Origin: FEN-299 sp963727765
GTDB lineage: Bacteria > Acidobacteriota > Vicinamibacteria > Vicinamibacterales > Fen-181
Reading direction: 5' to 3'
NCBI GenBank assembly: GCA_963727765.1
Contig: CAVSGZ010000004.1
Location: forward strand, 62,001 to 126,000
DNA: 64,000 nucleotides
This document shows, in pieces, positions 18,444 through 28,000 of the stretch. A program made the position numbers and the translations under genes. How positions within the stretch are numbered: position 1 is the stretch's first letter; every line of letters starts with the position of its first letter. The notes beneath the pieces are model-generated. The model worked only from the letters and a program-made list of their open reading frames with translations. It did not search any database and had not been told where the DNA came from.

Positions 18444-19097
18444 ATGAAGATCTTTCTCGATACGGGGAGCATCCAGGACATCGAGTCGTTTGTCGCGCTG
18501 GGCATCGTCGACGGCGTGACCACCAACCCGTCGCTCATGGCGAAGGAGAAGGGGGACCCGCGGGCGATCACCAAGCGGATCTGCGAGATCGTCAAGGGGC
18601 CCGTGAGCGCCGAGGTGCTCGCGACCGACGTCGACGGGATGATTCGCGAGGGGCGCGAACTGGCCGCGATCGACAAGCACGTGGTGATCAAGCTGCCGTT
18701 CGGCAAGGCCGGCGTCCGGGCATGCGCGGCGCTCAGCGCCGAGAAGATCCCGGTCAACATGACGCTCATCTTCTCGCCGACGCAGGCGCTGCTGGCCGCC
18801 AAGGTCGGCGCCGCCTATGTCAGCCCGTTCATCGGGCGCCTCGACGACATCGCCACCGAGGGCATGAACCTCATCGAGGAGATCGTCGACATCTTCCACA
18901 ACTACGCGTTCACCACCGAGATCATCGTGGCCAGCGTCCGGCACCCGGTGCACGTCGTCCAGGCCGCCCGGCTCGGCGCCGACATCTGCACGTGCCCGCC
19001 GGCCGTCGTCGAGGCGATGTTCAAGCACCCGCTCACCGACATCGGGATCGAACGGTTCCTGAAGGACTGGGAAAAGGCGCAGGCGGCCAGGATGTAG
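18444..19097 (+). CDS. tal: Small single-domain transaldolase
   Basis: A 217-residue TIM-barrel Schiff-base aldolase of the TalC/FSA subfamily. MKIFLDTGSIQDIE and GVTTNPSLMAKE start it, and the catalytic lysine is in VVIKLPFGK. NMTLIFSPTQALLAA has Phe where fructose-6-phosphate aldolase (FSA) has Tyr131; in this family Phe goes with transaldolase activity. It should exchange dihydroxyacetone units between sugar phosphates in the non-oxidative pentose phosphate pathway. The C-terminal FKHPLTDIGIERFLKDW matches relatives. It ends into a palindromic repeat. Confidence 0.9.
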   Translation: MKIFLDTGSIQDIESFVALGIVDGVTTNPSLMAKEKGDPRAITKRICEIVKGPVSAEVLATDVDGMIREGRELAAIDKHVVIKLPFGKAGVRACAALSAEKIPVNMTLIFSPTQALLAAKVGAAYVSPFIGRLDDIATEGMNLIEEIVDIFHNYAFTTEIIVASVRHPVHVVQAARLGADICTCPPAVVEAMFKHPLTDIGIERFLKDWEKAQAARM

Positions 19098-19178
19098 GGC
19101 GGGGCTTCCCGCCTCCGCGCGAAGCGCTACGGCGGGTCCGCCGTAGCCAGGCGAAGGCGGACAGCCCCGCCGGACGGA
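19095..19178. repeat. REP-like palindromic element between tal and the carboxylase gene
   Basis: Begins at the tal stop (TAG 19095-19097). An outer pair GGGGCT (19101-19106) and AGCCCC encloses a second pair around GCCTCCGC/GCGAAGGC and a perfect inner 10-bp stem: GCTACGGCGG at 19126-19135 and its complement at 19138-19147. The TAGGGCGGGGCTT edge is shared with elements at 21227 and 33602. Confidence 0.7.
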
Positions 19179-19186
19179 GCGACCCG

Positions 19187-20728
19187 ATGGACAAGCGCGA
19201 ACGGCTCTCGCAACTGGAGAGAGCGGCGGAACTGGGCGGCGGCGAGGCGCGGCTCAAGCGCCAGCACGAGGCGGGCAAGCTGGCCGCGCGCGAGCGGATG
19301 GAGCTGCTGTTCGACCCTGGCACATTCGAGGAGCTCGACAAGCTCGTCGTCCACCGCTGCCTGGACTTCGGGATGGAGGAGCAGCTGATTCCCGGCGACG
19401 GCGTCGTCACCGGCTTCGGCCGGGTCGAGGGGCGCGTCGTCTACGCGTTCGCGCAGGACTTCACCGTGTTCGGCGGGTCGCTGTCGGAGACCAACGCCGC
19501 CAAGATCGTGAAGATCATGGACCTCGCCGTCCGGCAGGGTGCGCCGGTGGTGGGCCTCAACGACTCCGGGGGCGCGCGCATCCAGGAGGGCGTGATGTCG
19601 CTCGCCGGCTACGCGGACATCTTCCTCCGCAACACGCTGGCCTCGGGCGTCGTCCCGCAGATCTCCGCCATCATGGGGCCGTGCGCCGGCGGCGCGGTCT
19701 ATTCGCCCGCCATCACCGACTTCACGGTGATGGTCGAGGGCACCAGCTACATGTTCGTGACCGGACCGGACGTGATCAAGACGGTCACGCACGAGGAGGT
19801 GTCGAAGGAGGATCTCGGCGGCGCGCTCACGCACAACGCGAAGAGCGGCGTCGCGCACTTCGCCGTGGCCGACGATCGCGAGTGCCTGCTGCTCATCCGC
19901 GAGCTGCTCGGCTTCCTCCCCGCCAACAACGTCGACGACCCGCCGCGGGTCGACACGACCGACCCGTTCGACCGGGAGGACGAGGCGCTCGACACGCTGG
20001 TGCCGGACTCGCCCAACCAGCCCTACGACATCCTGGACCTCATCCACGCCGTCGTCGACGACGGGCACTTCCTCGAGGTGCAGCACCACTACGCGCGGAA
20101 CATCGTCGTGGGCTTCGCGCGGCTCGGCGGCCGCTCGGTCGGTGTCGTCGCCAACCAGCCGGCGTACCTGGCCGGCGTGCTCGACATCGATGCGTCGGTC
20201 AAAGGGGCGCGGTTCGTGCGCTTCTGCGACGCGTTCAACATCCCGCTCGTGACCTTCGAGGACGTGCCGGGATTCCTGCCGGGCACGCAACAGGAGTTCG
20301 GCGGGATCATCCGCCACGGCGCGAAGCTGCTGTTCGCCTTCGCCGAGGCGACGGTGCCGAAGGTGACCGTGATCACCCGCAAGGCGTATGGCGGCGCCTA
20401 CTGCGTGATGTCGAGCAAGCACATCCGGACCGACATCAACTTCGCGTGGCCGACGGCCGAGATCGCGGTCATGGGGCCGGAAGGCGCCGTCAACATCCTC
20501 TACAAGCGCGAGCTCGACGCGGCGGAGGACCCCGCCGCGCTGCGCGCCGCGAAGGTGGCGGAATTTCGCGACAAGCTGGCGAACCCGTTCGTGGCCGCAA
20601 GCCGCGGGTTCCTCGACGAAGTGATCATGCCGCGGACCACGCGGCGGCGGCTGATCGGAGCGCTGGCTTCGCTCGAATCCAAGCGGGACCGGAATCCGCC
20701 GAAGAAGCATGGCAACATTCCGCTCTGA
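19187..20728 (+). CDS. pccB: Acyl-CoA/propionyl-CoA carboxylase, carboxyltransferase subunit
   Basis: A 513-residue crotonase-fold carboxyltransferase that moves carboxyl from biotin to an acyl-CoA. The N-terminal half shows GDGVVTGFGRVEGR, LNDSGGARIQEGV and the first oxyanion hole GPCAGGAVYSPA. The C-terminal half has GFLPGTQQEFGGIIRHGAKL and the second, RKAYGGAYCVMSSK. The length fits PccB/AccD5-type beta subunits rather than AccD (no zinc finger). The biotin carboxylase and carrier genes lie 2.2 kb downstream, so the three probably form one enzyme. It overlaps the DinB-like gene by 20 bp. Confidence 0.93.
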   Translation: MDKRERLSQLERAAELGGGEARLKRQHEAGKLAARERMELLFDPGTFEELDKLVVHRCLDFGMEEQLIPGDGVVTGFGRVEGRVVYAFAQDFTVFGGSLSETNAAKIVKIMDLAVRQGAPVVGLNDSGGARIQEGVMSLAGYADIFLRNTLASGVVPQISAIMGPCAGGAVYSPAITDFTVMVEGTSYMFVTGPDVIKTVTHEEVSKEDLGGALTHNAKSGVAHFAVADDRECLLLIRELLGFLPANNVDDPPRVDTTDPFDREDEALDTLVPDSPNQPYDILDLIHAVVDDGHFLEVQHHYARNIVVGFARLGGRSVGVVANQPAYLAGVLDIDASVKGARFVRFCDAFNIPLVTFEDVPGFLPGTQQEFGGIIRHGAKLLFAFAEATVPKVTVITRKAYGGAYCVMSSKHIRTDINFAWPTAEIAVMGPEGAVNILYKRELDAAEDPAALRAAKVAEFRDKLANPFVAASRGFLDEVIMPRTTRRRLIGALASLESKRDRNPPKKHGNIPL

Positions 20729-21233
20729 TCCTCCGAAGGGGCGGACGGGGGCGCAATGCGCGGCAGAACTGCGGGCCGCGGTTGACGCCGCCGAGCCCGC
20801 GCTGCGTGCGATGGGCGACGAGGCCAGCGGTGACCGGCCGGGGCCAGGCCGGTGGTCACCGCGCGCGGTGATCGGGCACCTGATCGACTCCGCGTCGAAC
20901 AACCACCGCCGCTTCGTGCTGGGGCAGGTGCAGGAGAACCTGCAGTTCCCGGGCTACGACCAGGAGGTGTGGGTCTCGGTCCAGCGTTACCACGAGGCGT
21001 CGTGGGCCAATCTCGTGACGCTCTGGGTGTCGTTCAACCGGCACCTCGCCTTCATCGTCGAATCGATCCCCGACGACGTCCTCGTGCGGCCGCGCGCCCA
21101 CCACAACCTGCCGGAGATCGGCTGGCATCCGCCGGCAGACGACGAGCCGGCCACGCTCCTCCACATCGTCCGCGACTATATCGGGCACATGCGCCATCAC
21201 CTCGCGCAGATCCTGGAGGTCCGCCGCCCCTGA
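20709..21233 (+). CDS. DinB/YfiT-like metal-dependent four-helix protein
   Basis: A 174-residue DinB-superfamily protein (not DNA polymerase IV). The three metal-binding histidines probably lie in VIGHLIDSASNNHRRF and DYIGHMRHHLAQIL, at the expected spacing for the four-helix bundle. Members include thiol-S-transferases and putative metalloenzymes, but the reaction is not predictable. It starts within the end of the carboxylase gene, so translation is coupled. The TGA stop is the TGA of CCCCTGAAGGGG, the first palindrome of a repeat element. Confidence 0.85.
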   Translation: MATFRSDPPKGRTGAQCAAELRAAVDAAEPALRAMGDEASGDRPGPGRWSPRAVIGHLIDSASNNHRRFVLGQVQENLQFPGYDQEVWVSVQRYHEASWANLVTLWVSFNRHLAFIVESIPDDVLVRPRAHHNLPEIGWHPPADDEPATLLHIVRDYIGHMRHHLAQILEVRRP

Positions 21234-21290
21234 AGGGGACGGCCTACAAGACCGCGTGTAGGGCGTGGCCTTCAGGCCCGCCGTCAAACG
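21227..21290. repeat. REP-like element whose ends carry two stop codons
   Basis: CCCCTGAAGGGG (21227-21238), then CGGCCTAC, GTAGGGCG, a second palindrome GGCCT-TC-AGGCC (21267-21278), and CCGTCAA. It aligns with 33602-33660. The TGAA loop supplies the stop of the DinB-like gene (plus), and TCA at 21284-21286 supplies the stop of the MBL gene (minus). Confidence 0.8.
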
Positions 21291-21883
21291 AGCGTTCGCA
21301 CCGGTCCGTGCGCCGGGTAGACCCGCGTGGCGCCGCGTTCCCTGAGAAGCCTCCAGCTCGCGTTCACCAGGTCCGCCTGCTCCTGGGTCGCCAGTGATGG
21401 CGGCGTCAGGTCCCCCGTGAACACCGACCCGTCGTCGAGCAGCAGCGACACGCTGTCGTCGGAGTGGCCGGGCGTGTGGAGGATCTCGCCCGAGAGGCCG
21501 ATCCCCTCGAGCAGGACTCGGCTCTTCGCGCAGGAGATTGTCACGTTGTCGTGCGTTGTGATCTCGAGGTACTGATCCGCCGGCTTCATCGCCTCGCGCA
21601 TGCGGGAGATGGCGCCGACCTGGGGCTCGAGCACGAGCAGCGGCACGCCGGCGAGCTTCAGGTTCTGCGCCAGGCCGGCGTGGTCGAGGTGGTAGTGCGT
21701 GGCGAGCGCGTAGCGGATCTCCTCGAGCGGCACGTCCATGTGTCGGAGGCGGGCCAGCATCGTGCCCAGTGTGCCCGGGTAGCCGATGTCCACGAGCAGC
21801 CGGGACCTGCCGGCGCTCACGACCCAGTAGTTGGTCGAACGGTAGCCGACGTTGACGATGGTGACGGACGAGGGATTTGCCAT
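21284..21883 (-). CDS. MBL-fold metallo-hydrolase
   Basis: A 199-residue metallo-beta-lactamase-fold hydrolase. The dinuclear zinc ligands are all present: HxHxDH in THYHLDHAGL, His in LHTPGHSDDS, Asp in FTGDLTP and His in YPAHGP. There is no extra domain or signal peptide, so it is cytoplasmic. It resembles glyoxalase II-like or quorum-lactonase-like members, but the substrate is unknown. Its start is ATG 21883; heptamer repeats lie just upstream at 21912-21946. It converges on the DinB-like gene. Confidence 0.9.
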   Translation of the reverse strand: MANPSSVTIVNVGYRSTNYWVVSAGRSRLLVDIGYPGTLGTMLARLRHMDVPLEEIRYALATHYHLDHAGLAQNLKLAGVPLLVLEPQVGAISRMREAMKPADQYLEITTHDNVTISCAKSRVLLEGIGLSGEILHTPGHSDDSVSLLLDDGSVFTGDLTPPSLATQEQADLVNASWRLLRERGATRVYPAHGPVRTLV

Positions 21884-21911
21884 GGTGAACTCGGCGGCGG
21901 TACCTTCTTGG

Positions 21912-21946
21912 CCGTCAGCCGTCGGCCGTCAGTCGTCAGCCAGTCG
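21912..21946. repeat. Five 7-bp degenerate repeats upstream of the MBL gene
   Basis: Units CCGTCAG, CCGTCGG, CCGTCAG, TCGTCAG and CCAGTCG, in the ~200-bp gap between the MBL gene and the toxin-antitoxin promoter. Confidence 0.8.
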
Positions 21947-22064
21947 CAATCGTACCAAACCGGGAGGCCTTATGTCCCGTCGCCCCGCCCGGGATGCCCG
22001 GGTCGTTCGGGCGTTACCTGACGTGGGAGATGAAACGAAGGCTGCCGAAGACGGCCAGTCGCCC

Positions 22065-22093
22065 TTGACGCGGTGTTGTAGATGGTCAATAAT
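22065..22093 (+). promoter_or_regulatory. Promoter of the toxin-antitoxin pair
   Basis: TTGACG at 22065-22070, a 17-bp spacer and AATAAT at 22088-22093. The next 6 nt end at ATG 22100, so the mRNA would be leaderless if translation starts there. Confidence 0.7.
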
Positions 22094-22099
22094 ATGACC

Positions 22100-22426
22100 A
22101 TGAAGGTGGTCAACATTTTCGAGGCCAAGGCGAAGCTGTCCGAGTGCATCGAGGCGGCGGCGGCGGGCGAGCGGGTGCTCATCTGCAAGCGGAACCACCC
22201 GGTGGCCGAGCTGCGGGCCGTGCCCGGCGGCCGGACGAAGCCGCGGCCGGTGGGTGGGGCGGCCGGCCGGCTGAAGGTGCCGGCAGCTTTCTTCGATCCG
22301 TTGCCCGACGAGATCGTGGCCTCGTTCTTCCCCGACGGAGCCAGGGAGTCCACCGACCGGCCTCTGAGGGCGGCCGAGCGCCCGCCAGCCTACCGGATGC
22401 GACCCTCACGGAGGCCTCGCCGGTGA
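22100..22426 (+). CDS. Phd/YefM-type antitoxin
   Basis: A 108-residue antitoxin. The N-terminus KVVNIFEAKAKLSECIEAA is the Phd/YefM DNA-binding fold, and GERVLICKRNHPVAELRAV ends it. The rest is a Pro/Arg-rich segment that should thread into the toxin. Such proteins repress their own operon and neutralise the toxin. ATG 22100 fits the -10 box 6 nt upstream; in-frame ATGs at 22082 and 22094 are alternatives. The stop overlaps the toxin GTG (GTGA), so the two are coupled. Confidence 0.88.
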   Translation: MKVVNIFEAKAKLSECIEAAAAGERVLICKRNHPVAELRAVPGGRTKPRPVGGAAGRLKVPAAFFDPLPDEIVASFFPDGARESTDRPLRAAERPPAYRMRPSRRPRR

Positions 22427-22809
22427 GGCTGCTCCTGGACACCTGCACGTTCTTGTGGATTGTGGCCGATGCGCCGCAATTGTCGCGCCGGGCCCGCGCG
22501 ATGTTCAGCGCACCGGAGAACGAGGTGTTCCTCAGCGCGGCCTCGGCCTGGGAGGTCGCCATCAAGCACGCGCTCGGCCGCCTGCCGCTGCCCGACGATC
22601 CGTCGCGCTTCGTGCCCGAGATGCGCGAGGCGCACGGCATCGAGCCGCTGCCGATCGACGAGGCCTCGGCGCTGCACACACTGCGTCTGCCCCCGCTTCA
22701 TCGAGACCCGTTCGACCGGCTGCTGGTCGGGCAGGCGATTGTGCATGGCCTCACGATCCTCACGCCCGACCCGCTCGTCACTAGGTACCCGGCACTCAGC
22801 GCCTGGTAG
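22423..22809 (+). CDS. PIN-domain toxin, VapC-like ribonuclease
   Basis: A 128-residue PIN-domain RNase, the toxin of the pair. Conserved acidic residues are visible: Asp in LLLDTCTFLW, Glu in AASAWEVAIKHALG, Asp in DPFDRLLVGQA and Asp in TILTPDPLV. The KHALGRLPLPDDP stretch is typical of the subgroup paired with Phd-type antitoxins. Its targets would be RNAs, often tRNA or rRNA. It starts at GTG 22423, overlapping the antitoxin by 4 bp. The module sits between the carboxylase beta-subunit gene and the biotin subunit genes. Confidence 0.9.
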   Translation: MRLLLDTCTFLWIVADAPQLSRRARAMFSAPENEVFLSAASAWEVAIKHALGRLPLPDDPSRFVPEMREAHGIEPLPIDEASALHTLRLPPLHRDPFDRLLVGQAIVHGLTILTPDPLVTRYPALSAW

Positions 22810-22914
22810 CCGCCGCGGCAGCCGGCTCATCCCTTCCGTGTACCTGACGGCGAACTCGACGGGTCCCTCGCCCGGCCCCTGAACGCCGCGCGAGGCTCAC
22901 GTCGCGGCAAGTGC

Positions 22915-22920
22915 TAGAAT
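22915..22920 (+). promoter_or_regulatory. Extended -10 promoter of the biotin carboxylase gene
   Basis: TGC followed by TAGAAT, an extended -10 element, 33 bp before ATG 22954. No -35 is obvious. It separates the carboxylase operon from the toxin-antitoxin unit. Confidence 0.55.
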
Positions 22921-22953
22921 ACTTGGCAATTATTGGGGTCCGAGCCGACCAGC

Positions 22954-24474
<1,521 letters not shown>

Positions 24475-24497
24475 AACCAACGGGTTCGCGAACCGTC

Positions 24498-25019
24498 ATG
24501 AACTTCGAGATTGAGATCAACGGGCGATCGCGCGCGGTGAAGGTCGAGCGGACCGGGCGCCGCTACCGCATCGAATCGGACGGCCGCGTCGACGTCGTGG
24601 ACGTGGCGCGCGTCGACCGCGCGACGATCTCGATGATCGTGGGCGGAGACCACGAGGCGAGCCACGAGGCGACGCTGCTCGAGGGCCGCGAACCAGGCGA
24701 GGTGGAGGTGTACCTCCGCGCCGGTGTCGTCCGCACGCGGCTGGCCGGTGCCCCTGGCCAGAAGCGGTGGCGCGCCGGCGGCGTGGGGCTCGATGCGGCA
24801 GGCGGCGCCCAGCGGGTGATGGCCCCCATGCCCGGCAAGATCGTCAAGGTGCTGGTGAAACCCGGCGACCAGGTGACCGCCCGACAGGGTGTCGTCGTCA
24901 TCGAAGCGATGAAGATGGAGAACGAGCTGCGGGCCTCGCGCGACGGCCAGGTGAAGGACGTCCACGTCGCCGAGGGCGACCTGGTCGAGGCCGGCCGGCT
25001 GCTTACGGTGATCGAGTGA
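24498..25019 (+). CDS. Biotin carboxyl carrier subunit
   Basis: A 173-residue protein with a C-terminal biotinyl domain. The biotin lysine is in VIEAMKMENELRA, preceded by MAPMPGKIVKVLVKPGDQV. The N-terminal ~100 residues (FEIEINGRSRAVKVERTG) form a beta-rich segment seen in carriers of acyl-CoA carboxylases and oxaloacetate decarboxylases. ATG 24498 is preferred; GTG 24471, overlapping the carboxylase stop, would add nine residues. It overlaps tamB by 4 bp (GTGA), so an envelope operon continues directly from the carboxylase genes. Confidence 0.93.
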   Translation: MNFEIEINGRSRAVKVERTGRRYRIESDGRVDVVDVARVDRATISMIVGGDHEASHEATLLEGREPGEVEVYLRAGVVRTRLAGAPGQKRWRAGGVGLDAAGGAQRVMAPMPGKIVKVLVKPGDQVTARQGVVVIEAMKMENELRASRDGQVKDVHVAEGDLVEAGRLLTVIE

Positions 25020-28000
25020 AACTGTCCTTCCTCCGCCGCCGGTGGCCCGAGGCGGCGCTCATCGCAGCGCTCGTCGTCGTGGCGATCTGGTCGGGCGCGC
25101 TCTGGCGCTCGGCCGCCGTCGTGTCGCTCGGGGGCGTGGCAGCGTTCGCGATCCGCCGTCGTGCGCGCGACGTCGGGATGGCCGCGGCGCTCGTCGTTGG
25201 GCTTCTGGTCGCGGCGATCGCCGTGACCGTCACCGTCGATCTCGGCCAGGTGTTCGGCGGCAGGGTCAAGGCGCTTGCCGAGCGCGAGGGGACCAAGGCG
25301 CTCGAGCGGCCCCTGCACATCGGCCGGCTCGGCATCCAGATCGCCCGCGGCCGGTTCGTCGTCGAGGACCTGACGATCGAGGGGCGCACGCCGTCGGACA
25401 CGCCGTTCTTCACCGCGAAGCGGATCCTCGCCGATTTTCCCTGGTGGCGCGTGATCAGGACACGCGAGTTCTACATCCGTTCGGTCGAGATGAGCGACTG
25501 GGCGATGCAGGTCGAGAAGTACAACCCCGGCAACAACCTGCCGAGGCTGAGGCGGAACACCAGCGAGCCGCAGGGCCCCAAGCGCTTCACGACGACGCTC
25601 GCCTACCTGCACGCCTACCGTGGACAGTTCACCTACATCGACCACGGCACCTGGCGGACCGTCGCCCGCAACCTCGACATCTACCTGCGTCACGACACCG
25701 GCGAGTACCTGGGCACGGCCACCATCACCGACGGGCTGGTGCAGATCAAGGACTATGCGCCGATGCGCACGGACATGCGGGTGAAGTACAAGATCGACGG
25801 CTCGATTGTGCGCCTGCCCGATATCGACCTCGCGACCGACGGCGCCCGCACCCACGTGACCGGCCAGGTCGACTTCGGCCACTGGCCCGAGATGATCTAC
25901 AACGTGGACTCGCGCCTCGATCTGTGGCGGATGCGCGAAATCTACTTCCCGAACGAAACCTGGCGCAGCCGCGGCGAGGCGCGGTTTGTCGGCACGTTCC
26001 ACGTCTTCGACGGCGGCCACCTGCTGAAGGGAAACTTCACCAGCCCGCTCGCCTACGTGAACACGCTGGCATTTCCCGACCTGCGCGGGTCGCTCGAGTG
26101 GGAGCCGCACCGCTTCGAGATCACCGACGCCTCGGCGCGCTTCTGCTCGGGCGCCGCGCAGTTCCGCTTCCTGATGGCGCCGCTCTCCGACCCGCGCCCG
26201 GGCATCGCGACCTGGCGCGTGAGCTACCGGGACGTGAACCTGGCGCAGCTGTCCGACATGCTGAGCCTTCACGGCGTGCGGATGCTGGGCCACGCCAGCG
26301 GCGAGAACCTCCTCGAGTGGCCGCTGGGCAAGTTCTCCGAGCACCGGGGCTCGGGCCATGTGAGCGTGGCGCCTCCGCCGGACCGCCCCGTGTTGACGCG
26401 AGAAGCGAGGCCCGAGGAGGCCGCGATCCACGAGCAGCCGCCCTCTTACGGTCCCGAGCGCAACGTCGACCGCTTCCCGACGCCGACGCCGGTCGGCGGC
26501 GAGTTCACCTACCGCTTCGACCCCGAGTGGGTCGACGTCGCGCCGAGCCACCTGGCCACCGAGCGCACCTACGTCGAGTTCGAGGGACGGACGGCCTACG
26601 GCACGCGCTCGCGGTTCCCCTTCTACGCGCGCAGCGCCGACTGGCAGGAGAGCGACCGGCTGCTGGCCGGCATCATCACCGTGTTCGGCTCGCCGACCGG
26701 CGTCATCACCGTGGGCGGCTACGGACAGTTCCGCGGGACGATGACCAAGGCGTTCCGCGCGCCGCTCGTCCAGGGGGACTTCGTCGGCGACGACCTGCGG
26801 GCCTGGGATGTCGTCTGGGGGCACGCGACCGGTCACCTGACCATCGAGAACGCGTACGTCGACATCGCCAACGGGCTGGTCACGCGCGGGGGCTCGTCGA
26901 TCACGGCCTCCGGCCGTTTCTCGCTCGGCTACCCCCGGAAGGACGGCGGGGAGGAGTTCAACGCCCGGTTCGCGATCAAGGACCGGCCGATGCGCGACCT
27001 GCGGCACGCGTTCCAGCTCGACGACTGGCCCGTCAACGGCCTGGTGTCCGGCGAGTTCGACCTGCGCGACAAGTACACGCACCCGCTCGGCACCGGGAAC
27101 CTGAAGATCACCGACGCGGACGCCTGGGAGGAGCCGATCGATCGCGCCGACGCCCGGGCGATGGACTTCGACGGCCGGGGCGTCTGGCTCACCGGCGTCG
27201 AGATCCGCAAGGGCGACGGCGTCATGCGGGGCGCCGCCCATGTGGGCTGGGACGGCACCTACTCGTTCGAGATCAGCGGCGAGCACATCGCGCTCTCGAC
27301 CGTCTCGCTGATCAAGTACGGCCGTGAGGCCTGGACCGGCGAGATGCACTTCAAGGCGAACGGCACCGCGACGTTCGCGCACCCGCACTACACGGTCCAG
27401 ATGGGCGCCGGCGACGTGGCGTTCGGGAACCAGCCGATCGGCGCCGTCGAGATCGGCCTGGAGGTGCAGGACCGCATCGTGGGGATCGAACAGCTCGAGG
27501 CGGCTGCGCTGGGCGTGTCGGGCCATGGCAAGGTCGAGATGTCGCCTACCAAGGATGCCGAGTTGACATTCAGGTTCAACCGAACCCTGCTCGATCCGTA
27601 CGTGCGCCTGTATGTGCCCAAGCTCTCGGACTACACGAAGGCCGAGGTCAGCGGCACCGTCGACGTGATCGGCCAGCTGGCCAACTGGAACCGCCTGTTT
27701 GCGAGCGCGACAGTGGAGGACCTCCGGCTCAAGCTGCTCGACTACGATCTGCGAAACGACGGGCCGATGCGGCTGACGTTCGAGAACAACGTCGTCCGGG
27801 TCGATCCCGCCTCCGGGAGCGCCCATCCGGGCCTGGTGTCCGCGCCCGGCGCCGCCGCGCCCGCGCTCCGCCTGCGCAGCGACAACGGCGACACCGCGCT
27901 CGCGCTCTCGGGGGACATCGACCTCGAGGCGGGCCGCCTCGACGTCAAGGCGGACGGGAAGGCGAACCTCGCGGTGCTGCAGGCCTTCTCGCGGGACGTG

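Noticed and set aside
22082..22099. Antitoxin start at ATG 22082
   Set aside because: The codons 22082-22099 overlap the -10 box; ATG 22100 fits both the promoter and the family N-terminus.
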